Below are positions 29,701-39,942 of a DNA stretch of 64,000 bases, piece after piece. A program made the position numbers and the translations under genes. Every line of letters starts with the position of its first letter. Position 1 is the stretch's first letter. Under the pieces are notes generated by a model, which worked only from the letters and a program-made list of their open reading frames with translations, searched no databases and was not told the DNA's origin. Origin of the DNA: Volvox africanus (Eukaryota > Chlorophyta > Chlorophyceae > Chlamydomonadales > Volvocaceae); contig BSDZ01000026.1 of the NCBI GenBank assembly GCA_030268105.1, forward strand, positions 1,120,001 to 1,184,000. The letters are read 5' to 3'.

Positions 29701-30249
29701 TTTCGTTTTTCCTGTCTTAGGCAGCTCGATGCTTATTGTTTTAAGGGGGGAGAAGATAGACATCACGGGATGCCGTTGCAAAGTTGGGTGCCTTCCTTTG
29801 GCTTCACCGGGTTTGCTGGTCTTCGGGAAGGCAAGAGAAAGGAGGTTCGAGCGCTTTTATTCAGGTTGAGAGGTGAAATGTAGCTGCGATGGAGTTAGGT
29901 AATTTCGTTGCCAGGCGGTTTTCGGAGCGCCCCCTTCTTGTATACCCCTACAGAACCTTATCTCCCGATGTGCACTCTTATGAAGAAAACGTCCCAATGA
30001 CAGATCTCGGGAGTCTTGGGAGCACTTTGGTTCCACTTTCCTAGTTGAAAGTGAAGGGCAGCGCTGAGTTATCAACCCGCCCGTAACTCCTCCCTCTCTG
30101 TAAAGCTACCTGCCTGATGTCAGATGCCCCAAAACGTTCCACCATCCCAGGATACTTCGATCGAGACCTTTTGGTCAAGGGCTGTACCAACAAGGAATGC
30201 AAATGCACGTTGATGGGCTACCCGAAAGAGACATCGCCCTCAGAAAGCC

Positions 30250-30254
30250 TTACA
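30250..30254 (-). terminator. TGTAA polyadenylation-type signal (P1 gene)
   Basis: TTACA on the + strand, i.e. TGTAA on the coding strand, 23 bases after the P1 stop. This gives a very short 3' untranslated region, so it may not be the site used. Confidence 0.25.
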
Positions 30255-30276
30255 AAACAACCATAAGTGCTGTCGC

Positions 30277-30685
30277 TTAGTCGAACAGGGAGAATCCCAT
30301 ATCCTCCTCCTCGGACGGCTCCTTCTTCTCCTCCTTTTTCGGAGGAGGAGCAGCAGCCGCAGCACCACCGGCAGCAGGGGCGGCGGCCGCAGCGGCAGGA
30401 GCACCACCGCCTAAAATTAGGCATAAGATTGGGGATAAAATTAACATTTGATAACCAGTGCTCGGGACAAGAGCGGTGCAAGCTATCCTCACCAGAGCCA
30501 ACGTTAGTGATGAGGTCCTCCATGTTCTTCTTGGCAAACAGCTTAGCAAACAGACTTGGCCAGTAAGCCTCGACCTCAACGCCAGCGGCCTTGGTAATGG
30601 TCGTAATGTTGTCGGCCGTTATCTCCAGACCATCGTCAAAGAGAATGAGGGCGGCGTAGGTGCAGGCCAGCTCGGAGGTCGCCAT
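30277..30685 (-). CDS. RPP1: 60S acidic ribosomal protein P1
   Basis: Two exons, 30685-30493 and 30410-30277, phase 1, give 108 aa, the normal length of the family. The N-terminus [20 protein letters not shown] and [19 protein letters not shown] form the helical dimerisation domain of P1. After the intron an Ala/Gly/Pro hinge leads to the charged tail [11 protein letters not shown], the conserved stalk C-terminus that recruits elongation factors and GTPases (usual form DDDMGFGLFD). P1 pairs with P2 on P0 to build the lateral stalk of the large ribosomal subunit. The intron is 82 bases with GTGAGG...TTTTAG borders, placed between the globular domain and the hinge. Complete and intact. Confidence 0.97.
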
Positions 30686-32104
30686 CCTGAAAGATGTTTA
30701 AGCCGAAGTAGGCCCTAACAGGTGTACACGACCAAATTTTGAAGGAGAAAGTGTTGTCTTCCACACCAGACTTAAACAAAATCGGCGTCGCAGTACGGCG
30801 GTACGGATCTGGACTTCTTCTACTCTGTTTTCCCTTAACTCACTTTAAGTAACGCAGCCCCTTTAGATTTTCAATCCTTTGAATAAAATGATAGGATTGG
30901 AGAGTCAGGGTTTTTACTATTAGGTGCGATGAAGTAGAGAGGGCCCCCATGGGGGACATCCGTTTATTCTATCCTAGGATCTTTTAAAACATCTTGCTTT
31001 GCGCAGATCGGTAAAGAGGTTGCCTACAGGATGTCCATGATGAGGAAAGCATTAAACCTCCCGTCTTTCCTCTTCTCGGTCTTCATTTTTTACTGGAGTC
31101 TGCCCTTGTTTGCTATCATCTATCGTATTCGCTTTATAAATGTTGGCAAGCGCAATGATATGCTGGACTGGTGAGGGTCGACGTGAGAGCGTGCGTTTTG
31201 GGGCGGGGGGGAGGAAGGCCCGTTCAGGCCAGGACTTCGTTACGATGCGCCTTGCAGGATCCTCCTTGCACATCACAACCATCATCAATGCGTAAACTGG
31301 TTGCAGCTGTGATCCCGGGCATTGTCGCTCTCCAGCCATCCGTACCTGGCGTTTGTCAGGTTAGGCAAATGCAGGGCCCCCTATGTCGCACTGTCTTCGC
31401 AGGGCCAAGGCGTTGGTCGCCTTTTTCCGTGTCACCGTGCTGAAGCAGGGGGAGATGACGCTTTATCGGGGGGGACGCTGCCTCTACCTGGTACGAGAAC
31501 CAATCCCTGTGTGTTTGTTCCACATGCTCATTGACACCATGAGGGGGGCGATCGGCGATGAAGATCACCTTCCCACATTTTAATGACCATGCGGTATTTC
31601 TTTGAATACCCTTAAAAATCTGTGTGACTTCGTGGCACGATTGAGGTCGGGCGATGGGTGGGCCACGACACTGGAGGAGGCTGCGCAAGCGCCGCACAGT
31701 GGTTTGCGCATGGTTTGGAATGCATCGTGGATGGGGTTTTGTTCGACGACCGACACAGTGTCATGGAAAGAAAATACCAACATGCTGGTAGCGGCGGTCC
31801 AGGCACTGCCACCACCATGGCTACCAACAACACCGCAACGACAACAATGACAACATCACCTGCACCAGCAGATGGACTGGAGGAGGCAGAGGCGGTCGAT
31901 TTAACCATCAGCGGCAGCAACAGCGAAAGGGTATAGAGGGTTTCCGGGCGGTAAGGGAGGTAAGCAGCTCCAGAACCAGCAGTAGCGGCCTATTTCGATC
32001 ATAGGTGCTCTGGCTGCCTAAACGCCCATCAGCAGCCGTCACGCCTGGACGCCTGACGGCGGCGCTAGCATGAGCATGAGCGGGGAACCCTCTATCGGCC
32101 GCGG
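30686..32104. other. Intergenic / possible 5' exons of the acyltransferase gene
   Basis: The left end is the upstream region of P1. A segment at 31402-31490 on + (AKALVAFFRVTVLKQGEMTL...CLYL) is flanked by an acceptor and a donor and might be an exon, but I cannot connect it. Nothing else is supported. Confidence 0.3.
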
Positions 32105-35100
32105 ATGTCGCCACGCAGCTCAGTTGCGCGCGTCAGGGCAATATGGGCAGCAGCAGTCCCTGCAGGAACCACGGAAGACGCCACCCGTGGCTACGAGTCC
32201 CAGGGGGCAGTGTGGGGCAGGACAGACAGGCAGCTGTTCGGCCTTTGGATGGCATTGTTGTTGTTGTTGTTGCTGCTGCTGCTGCTGTACCGCACGATAA
32301 TGGCCCACTGCGGATGTACGGAGCCTCAGTCGCCCCGCGCGGGCCCCTGTCATCATGGCGGAAAGGCTGCAGCTGGCTGGGTGTCCGGCGCTAGGGAAGC
32401 CTCCCGGGATGGGGGGAGGAGGGAAAACCGGGGGAAAGAACACACATGAGTGGGTAGGCAGAGACGCTGTCCCGGCTGCAGCCTGGCCCTAAATCCTTCA
32501 ACAATGCGCTGTACTCTGTGCCCAACTCGGAGGATGGGGGTCTGGGCTTGCTTGCTCCCTACCTGGCAGCCCCTGCGGTCCCTCTCCGTTGAGGGGGTGG
32601 TGCGGTGGTGGACGGAAGCGGGGTCAGGAAGGTTCTGGAAACCTGGCAGAAGTGAACGGGTGGCAGCCACCCGTTTCGGCTGTTTCGCAATTGTGCTCGA
32701 CGAGGCACCGCATGGTTGTTCCACCTGATCTCGTGGCTCTCTGACATGGACAGCGGCGGCACGGGGAGAAGCGCTCCCTCAGCTGCGGACGGATTTCCGG
32801 CGTCACTTTTATCCGGTTCATCTACAAGTCCTGATAGCCCCTCCCTCCCTCCCTCCCGCTTCAGTGTAACCACCGGAGCTGGGCGGACTTCTTCATTGAC
32901 ACGTACCTCACGGAGGGACGAGCGGCGCTCATGAGCAGGTGGGATACCCATCATGAGGTGGCCCCCGACAGCCCGCAACGAGGGTGGCGTGATGTGCAAG
33001 CCCTGTGGGTCTTACCACAGAAGGGGAGGGGTACCTTGAAGGAGCATGGGGATTGTGAGGGCCCCGGACAGGCCGGGCAGGAAAGCCCGCTTGGGAGGAC
33101 CCGCTTGACCCTCTTGTCTGTCCATTGGGCCGACGGGCGATGGAGAGCGCACGGGGGGAGGGGGGTTTGCACTCCACTGGTCGGGGGAGGGGGGGACTAG
33201 CAGGCGGGGCGCTGGGGGCACCCCGACTAACACTAAGCAGCAGGGAGGGCGGGGTGAGGTCACGTGGCTGCCGACGGCGTCGATGCGTAAAAAAACGCAG
33301 AAGAAGCGGTGAGCTTCTTCTGCGTCTGAGTAGCTGCAAGGTTTAGTTAAGCGGCAGCGCAGCGGAGACTTGGTTCAATAAAATCTTATCTATTGCCATA
33401 CACATATAAAGGGTTACAAGTGAGTGTCGCGTGATGCGATTTCAAAACCTGGTTTAACCTCCTCACTGTCCTGGTCCAACTTGGAAACCTCATCACTGTT
33501 AGTGATGCAGCCGTATCTCCGTTGGGGTGACCTCGTGGGTTACCTCCACGGGCGGCTTTCCCTCCAGGACCCAGGAAGGGGCATTCTGTGTAGGAGCGCA
33601 ACTGCTGCACAGCCCCCTCCTCGCCTCCGCAGCTTGCAATGCGGTATAAGTCAAGTCAGGGCAAATGTTGTTTCCTATCCTTCTCCTTTTTGACTCCGGT
33701 ACGGTGTTTTCGACCCTCTTTAGGTGGCTGGTGTACTTTGTGTTTCCGGTGTTCTGCACGTCGGTCATCATCCTGCGAGGTATCGTGCTGTTCAAGCGAG
33801 GCCACATCGCCAACAAGGAGGTGAGGGCCGTGCGGAAGAGGAAGAGGGGATTCGGGCGGGTACACCGACACACCGCGTGTTTAATTGAGTAGATAATAGA
33901 ACCACCCAGGGCACACTACCAGACGCATGACTGCACGAGACACAGCTGCAGGAAAAGGGGAGGACAGAAAGACCTCCGTTTCCGTAACCTCCTATATAGT
34001 GCACGTAAATCGAACACGTTATGGTCTCCCCTCCTGCTCCTCCGTCTTCACCTGGCTCCGGTCCCGGGCCGATGTGTTTTTGTTGTGTCTGTGTGTCGGG
34101 CGGCTCCAGGCTTTCAATGCGTGGCTCGATGCCACCCTGGCCAGGAGCACGGTGCCGGGTCTCCTGGTGTACCCTGAAGGTAAGGTCAGGCATCGAGAGG
34201 AAGAAGGAACACACCGACGAGGTGGGGCGGAAGAAGGGAAGACGAGGTGGGGGGGAAGGACGAGGATACAGACGGCAAATCGCGGGGGTCAGGCCTTAAG
34301 GCAGCAGCTTGGCGTATGTGGCGTATGTGTCCTATCCTGTCCTGTCTTCCATCCACCCGTCCCGTGCCCGCATCCCAATCAGAGTATTTTAGTCCCCTTT
34401 TTGCCCTTTGCTTCTCCCTTCACATGCACATATGGTAAAAGTCGGGTATTTGCTGTCCTCGCCCATCGGGACCCGCGCCCTGCACCAGCGCAGGCCACCG
34501 CAGCCTGAAGCCCACCAGCCTCCCGCTGAAACGCGGCATGCTGCATTTCGCCTACAACCGCAAGCTGCCGGTGCAAGTAATTGTCACCCGCGGCAAGGAG
34601 GAGGTGCTCAGCGAGAAGACTCTTTCGGCGCGATGGGGCCGCACCCTGGTAGTCACCTTCTCCCATGTAAGCTGGGGACGAAGGTGTTGGATCCTCCATC
34701 TCCCAAACCTAGGAGGGGGAGTTGTGCAGAACCAAAGATATTACATTATAATTATAGAAAATATCAATTATGGAAATTCTATCTATCTAAAGTTTATTTA
34801 TCTTTATTGCATTTCGAAGTTTTGCCTAGGGGTGAGATAATGCCAATTGAAGAGGCGGACTTGTGTTCCTTTTGGCTTGTTGTTGTGGCCGCCCGCCTGT
34901 CGACTCACTCGCGCAGGTGCTGAAACCGTCAGACTACGACAGTTTCGACGCATTCTTCGACGACATCCAACACAAGTGGGACGCCTGCTGGAAGTCCTCG
35001 TACGACAAACCAACCGCCGGTACGTACCGCCTTACGGGCCATTTGGAGCCTCGCTGGGGGCACCGCAGGAAGCTACAAAGTGGGATCCCTCTCTTCGTGT

Positions 35101-35721
35101 CGAGCAGAGTTTTAGGTGTTACCATGGATGGGTGATGGATGGATGTAATTAGATAGATGGAGATGGGTAGGAAGGTAGGTAAGTAGGGTAATCTCTCATA
35201 GTCGGTCAATATACCCCGTCCCGGCATGTCCACAGGTGTGCCGGAGCTGAGCATGAAGGACGCGCACGAGTACAGCTATCCCCGGAGCATGTGGTGGCTT
35301 CAGCTGGGCATGACCTTTCTGAGCATCGCCATTCTGGTCGGGGTTATGTGCGGCAGCTGGGTGGGCCTCCGCGCGGGACTAGCTGTCCTGGGATCGGCGC
35401 AGCAGGTAAGTACACGTGGCTGGTGTCACGGTCCTGGCGTGCACGGGGGACCTCCACAAGCCCGGAAGTGAAAAGTTATGATACTGGCTCCTAAGGCCCG
35501 ATAAGCCGTCCCGTCACTCAGCCACACCAAGGCACACTCAGCCACACCAAGGCACAGGAATAAGGATTAGCGCAGCTCACGGCTTTACACTTTTACTGCA
35601 TACGTGCTTCCGATTTTCACTTGCCCTCCCCTCCTGATTACCTCTCCGCTCCGCTCCACAGCCGGTGGTTCTCGGGTCGGCGGCCTGGATCGGGGCATCC
35701 ATGCTGCGCGCCTTCTTCTGA
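32105..35721 (+). CDS. Phospholipid/glycerol acyltransferase (LPAAT-like), ER/membrane
   Basis: Firm exons: 32865-32938, 33724-33820, 34110-34179, 34494-34666, 34917-35019, 35236-35405 and 35662-35721, all phase-compatible. They give CNHRSWADFF (the NHx4D catalytic motif), a membrane helix (WLVYFVFPVFCTSVIILRG), LLVYPEGHRS (the PEG motif, with H for the usual T), SLPLKRGMLHFAYNRKLPVQ, VLKPSDYDSFDAFFDDIQHK, a second membrane helix (MTFLSIAILVGVMCGSWVGL) and a hydrophobic end PVVLGSAAWIGASMLRAFF. This is the order of 1-acyl-sn-glycerol-3-phosphate acyltransferase-like enzymes, which acylate lysophospholipids. Upstream coding is tentative: about 32660-32800 (LFHLISWLSDMD) and an N-terminal helix of poly-Leu at about 32250-32290 (frame from 32105). 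The exact start and those joins are unresolved. TGTAA lies at 36017-36021. Confidence 0.75.
33295..33325. repeat. Perfect 13-bp-arm hairpin in acyltransferase intron
   Basis: ACGCAGAAGAAGC, 5-base loop, then its exact reverse complement. It lies within the intron 32939-33723. Confidence 0.85.
35515..35554. repeat. 20-bp unit, two tandem copies
   Basis: CACTCAGCCACACCAAGGCA occurs twice head to tail with no mismatch, inside the last intron of the acyltransferase gene. Confidence 0.9.
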
Positions 35722-36360
35722 GGGGCTGTGCACACTCCCACTCGCATAGCCCCACAGGTTTTCGTTTGCGGGCTTTTGAGCGTGCAGTGTCGGACAGGGT
35801 ATAGGGTTGGACAGACGCCGACAGGAAATCAGGGCGGCACTCTCGCGCACCCTCACCTAGCCTTGCAGGCCGCTGGTCTCTGGGGCAGGGACATCAGCCA
35901 GCTGGGGGTCACAAAGGGGTTTCAGCTCTGTTGCGGCACATCTGATTCGCTGCACCTGACCGGACGTTCCTTGGGCACGTGCTGTGAAGAGTAAGCATGC
36001 GCACAGAGCTTTTGACTGTAAGTCTCTGTCTTACATTATCTTTGTTACTTTGTTAGTTTAACTGAGGTTTCGGAACCGATCTTTCCGTTGACGGACGCCG
36101 CCGGCGTCATGAAGTGGGATTAGCCTTCTTGTGGAGAGCAGGAGCTAGGAAAAGTCGCGTGGACCCATGGGTCATTGGAACCCACGGATACTGGGCTGTG
36201 CTTAGAGATAGCTGGTGTTAACCTGCGGGAGGGATATGGGTTGGGCACAGCCCTGTAGGGTTTGGGCTCTGCCATCCGAATGCAGAGGGGTGTCCATGAA
36301 GTGCACGTGGGGCCCGCTGCGCGGCAGGGCAGCTGCCCGGATCGTGCGCGTGAATCATTC

Positions 36361-36394
36361 GTGCGGATGGGCTGCAGCCGCTGCCCATCCGCAC
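36361..36394. repeat. Hairpin, perfect 12-bp arms
   Basis: GTGCGGATGGGC at 36361-36372 and its exact reverse complement at 36383-36394, 10-base loop. Very GC-rich stem. Confidence 0.85.
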
Positions 36395-36458
36395 GGACAG
36401 GCTGGAAGCTCCTCCGTCTCGTTGAATGGGTGTGTTTGCACGTGATCCTTCTCGAAAT

Positions 36459-36514
36459 GGAAGAATCTCCTGCACATGACCCGTCTGGCGGTAATGTGCA
36501 GGAGATTCTCTTCC
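36459..36514. repeat. Hairpin, 15-bp perfect stem plus bulged extension
   Basis: GGAAGAATCTCCTGCACAT at 36459-36477 faces its complement at 36494-36514, which carries two extra bases. The inner 15 pairs are perfect, the loop is 16 bases. Confidence 0.85.
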
Positions 36515-37042
36515 GCGCTGCATGTTGATTGGGATGAGTGTACTCACGTAGAGGCTTGCTGGGATCAAGGTTAAGAACGATAGCGGGGCTGATGAGATGA
36601 GGCTCACTGCGATGATGCGTTAGAGGGCGGTAAAGTTGTTAAAGCGCAAAGTCAGACATGATATGGTGGACACGAGCTGAGGCTTTTGCAGTATACGAAT
36701 GGGGCCTGTGATTTGCCTTTGATTATTCGCTGCTGGCGGCCCCATCGGGAACTTCCAGAGGTATTGCTGCGCAGGGATGCGGACAAAAGGGAATTCTTCT
36801 GCGCTGTGCTGTGATTTGGCTAGGGCCTCGACTGTGGCGTGTAGGTGTTGTGAGGGCTGAAAGGGAGAGAAGGAATGGCGAGCGCTGTGCAGTATACTCT
36901 TGTGAATGCAGATTGTGAATGCAGATGTGTCAATTGTTGAGGGAATTGGGATGGGTCTTAGGGTTGGAGGTTCAAAACAGAAGACATCCATCACCGTCAT
37001 ATGCTTTCATTCGTCCGATGGTCATGATGACACAGGCAAGAA

Positions 37043-37070
37043 ACAGGCAAAGATATATGTCTTTGCCTGT
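37043..37070. repeat. Hairpin, perfect 11-bp arms
   Basis: ACAGGCAAAGA, loop TATATG, then the exact complement. The left arm sequence is also partly repeated just upstream (ACAGGCAAGA at about 37032). Confidence 0.8.
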
Positions 37071-38672
37071 CCCGAGGACAACACAGGAAGTGGTTCGCGC
37101 TGCAAGCTCTTTTTAAGTACTTCTGGTTTCGACCGCCCACCGAGAAGGGGAAGAGGTCGGAACATTGCGCGGATTGGCATTGCGCGATTTTTTCCATGAT
37201 GTTGGCATCAACCGCTGATGGTTCTACTGCTTCCGCCTTCCTAGTGCAGTGTAAGTGATACCTTTGCCGATGCCGATGCTGATGACGATGTCGATGTCTA
37301 GCGCCGTTGCCTTGTCACGGAGCGTGATATCGGGAATTACTGTGGCACCTCCGTCACGCAGCGGTCGGAATCGTCAATCTGGATTGAGGCGACCAAATGC
37401 ACCTCCCCAAGGAGGACTTCTGAAATCCGGAAATTCGGAGGAGGAAATTCGGATTGGCATTTGAATTCTGAGTGTAATGGGGCATGCTTTAGGTCGGCAA
37501 CTGCCACCTCTGGCGAGGGACTCTTAAATATTGAATCTATGTGTCACGGGCAGGTGCTGAAGGACGCTGTCAACTGAGTTCCCCGGTGCTGTGGAGGGGC
37601 TAGCTGCGGGTTTGGTTCCGGACCTATGGCCCATGCTGAGCGGGTTCACAGTACCGCTACCGCTAAATTCAACAATGAGTGGGATGATGCGGTGAGCAGT
37701 GTCATATAGTTGTCGTGTGCAGAGGATCGAAGAGAGCTTTGGAGAAGAGGACAGGAGGTCAATGCGTCACGTCATGTCGTGTCGAGCCTGTGCCTACCTT
37801 TAGGGAGGAAGAGAGGGCGGTTTGGGTTACGGCACTATCAGGACTCGTAAAACAGAGAAGCGATCAAATGGTTTTAGATCTCGACGAAATGATAATTCCC
37901 TTAAAAAGTGTATATCATTTGCTCGGTATAGACAAAAAGCTTGTCGTGGCATGCATTTCATGCGGATCACGGCGAGTGCAAACCGCAAAATCTCCGCAAA
38001 ATCTCCGCGCCCCTGCTACTGCCATGCCTGCGGCGCCCCGTGTCTGCTACAGCCGGCTGCCCTCCAGATTGCCACAGCTCTGATACCAGGGTTCGATCAC
38101 CGCTCAGTTCAGTAATAACCGAGCCCGTCTTCGGCTTCCACCGATTGAATTGCGACAAATCCGGGTCCTCCGACGTGCATATCTTATCAGGTCCCGTGAG
38201 CCAATATTATACTATGCAATCGGCCCTGTGTGCAATCAGCCCGCACGAGCGCTGCTGCAGTCCCTTAGTCGCTGTTGGCATGCATGTCGTTGGCATGCAA
38301 TACACGTGCGGCTACGGTGAAAGACGCCTCCCATGACAACAAGACCTGATAAGACATTGAAAATGTATATGATAGACTAGACGGGCTGGGGACCACTTGC
38401 TTAGGTCACATTCTACATCACAAGCCTTATTAGTTACCACAGGCCGGCCACACTGACGCCAAAAGCCGCAGCTGGTGGCTTTGGCGATGAAAGAGAGACC
38501 GAGGGCTACGCCACTTAAACCGTCTGAGCGCTCATCCGTCTAAAATCCTCTCTCGCATCAATAATGCTTAATGAAAATACAAACCCCACGCTGCATGACC
38601 TCCATATAAGCCCTTGCCTCGCCTCTCCCTAAGACAAGCGGGCAGGCGAAGGAGACTACCGGTTTGCATCTT

Positions 38673-39942
38673 TCAGTCATGCAGCAGGATCTGCACCCAT
38701 TTCTTGTCTTCATCCGTCTCTAAGCTGCTCCACCCCAGGCTGTCGCGCAGGGCCTCCAGCCGCGCCTGGTTACGTGGACCAGAGATGCAGCCCGGGGTCC
38801 AGCAGAAGGGCGGTGGCGGTGTGTTCACCCGCGCCTCAGACCTGCGACAATGGAGAAGGTACAAGGGGGTTGGAGGTTTAGGGTTTTGGAGTTGGTTTTA
38901 GGAAGGGCGTCTTGGAGGAAAACAGGAATGACTTTATCCTCCGCACTATTATGTATGGCATAAGCCCAGTTCAGCCCGTCCTCGCCGTCCCCCGCATATC
39001 CTTCCCCGTGCGCCGCCATCACCTGAAAGCCACCACCCGGTCGTTCGGTATGAACACAAACTCCAAGAGGTCCTCATCCTGGCGGCCTGCTACGGCAGGA
39101 GTACGGCAGCATGGCGCCGTTTACACTCCGCAACGGCACCTCCCGCCAGCAGGCGACAACGCGCCACAGATAGACGAAAACATTTGAAGGACCAGAAAGG
39201 TAATGAAGCTAGGCGTGAGACCATAAACTAGCAAGCCCTAACTCGAGTCCCCGTATCCCATCGTTGTCATTTGTTAAAGTAGCTGGATGTGTGTCCAATG
39301 GGGCCCGCTATGGAACACTTAGAACGAAGGGATTTTTCCGAGGTGCATGTTATTATGAAATGACTGAATAATATAAATCTTTTTTGGAGGTCTTGAGCAA
39401 TACGCACGCCCTGATGTGGTGGTATGGAGGCCTTCACGAGATCGGTCATGCAACTGCAATGACCTGTCCACCGCAGTCGCATGACCGATCTCGTGAGGGA
39501 CCCCTAGTGCAAGCCCCACCCTCGCACATCGGAGAAAGCGGCGACGGGGAAAGGAGCCTTAATTTGGGAGCCAGGATTCTGGGACAGCGTAATGTGTTTA
39601 GGGAAGGCTCCTTGAATTAAACACGCATCACCACAAAACCACACATTTTTGTCGTCGTGATACATGCACAAGGTTTTAAAAGGTGCGAGGAACATAAGGG
39701 GTCAGTTTTTTGTCGGGCAGTGCTCATTATCAAAAGTGGCGAGGGAAATCTTCGCGTGATTCACGTCGGCGCCTTGAGAAGATATTCCACAGCGGTTGCA
39801 CCCGACCTGGAGCGAGCTCATACGGCACCAACACAGCAATGTAGCCCCTGTCTTTGTCTTCTCGTATGATAGTGCCGCTGCGCGCGCGAAGCTCGTCCAG
39901 GAGCAGCCTAGCGGCGGCGACAGCGGCAACAGCACGAATCAA
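38673..39942 (-). CDS. DUF1499-domain protein (5' end unresolved)
   Basis: Three minus-strand exons join in phase: about 39942-39807, 39086-39023 and 38841-38673. Reading: AARLLLDELRARSGTIIRED, GYIAVLVPYELAPGRQDEDL, LEFVFIPNDRVVAFRSEARV, then CWTPGCISGPRNQARLEALR and DSLGW, ending at TAA/TGA-type stop after VQILLHD. This matches the DUF1499 layout: helix, strand pairs around a DxxEF-like segment, FRS-x-R, and a final R-x-RLExLR-x-LGW. Plant and algal members are often plastid/thylakoid-lumen proteins; the biochemical role of the family is not known. The first exon has no ATG in frame, so at least one 5' exon (perhaps with a transit peptide) lies to the right, between 39950 and about 40500. 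The 720-base intron 39087-39806 carries the hairpin at 39431-39499. Confidence 0.6.
39431..39499. repeat. Long hairpin in DUF1499 intron, 27-nt arms
   Basis: CACGAGATCGGTCATGC (39435-39451) pairs perfectly with 39479-39495. The stem extends outward by 4 pairs (one G-U) and, past one mismatch, inward by 5 pairs (ACTGC-type/GCAGT-type), giving arms 39431-39457 and 39473-39499 and a 15-base loop. Confidence 0.9.
39551..39613. repeat. Short inverted repeat, 10-bp arms
   Basis: AAGGAGCCTT at 39551-39560 and AAGGCTCCTT at 39604-39613, 43-base spacer; same intron as the 39431 hairpin. Confidence 0.7.

Larger units (their letters stand above)
35722..38672. other. Intergenic region with hairpins; no supported gene
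   Basis: Starts with the acyltransferase 3' untranslated region (TGTAA at 36017-36021). Frames such as 36215-36445, 36620-37000 (-) and 37715-38083 show no known domain. It contains three inverted repeats, listed separately. Confidence 0.4.

Noticed and set aside
32262..32290. CRISPR-like or regulatory meaning of the TTG/CTG triplet run
   Set aside because: Simple triplet repeat in a eukaryotic genome, here best read as poly-Leu of a membrane helix.
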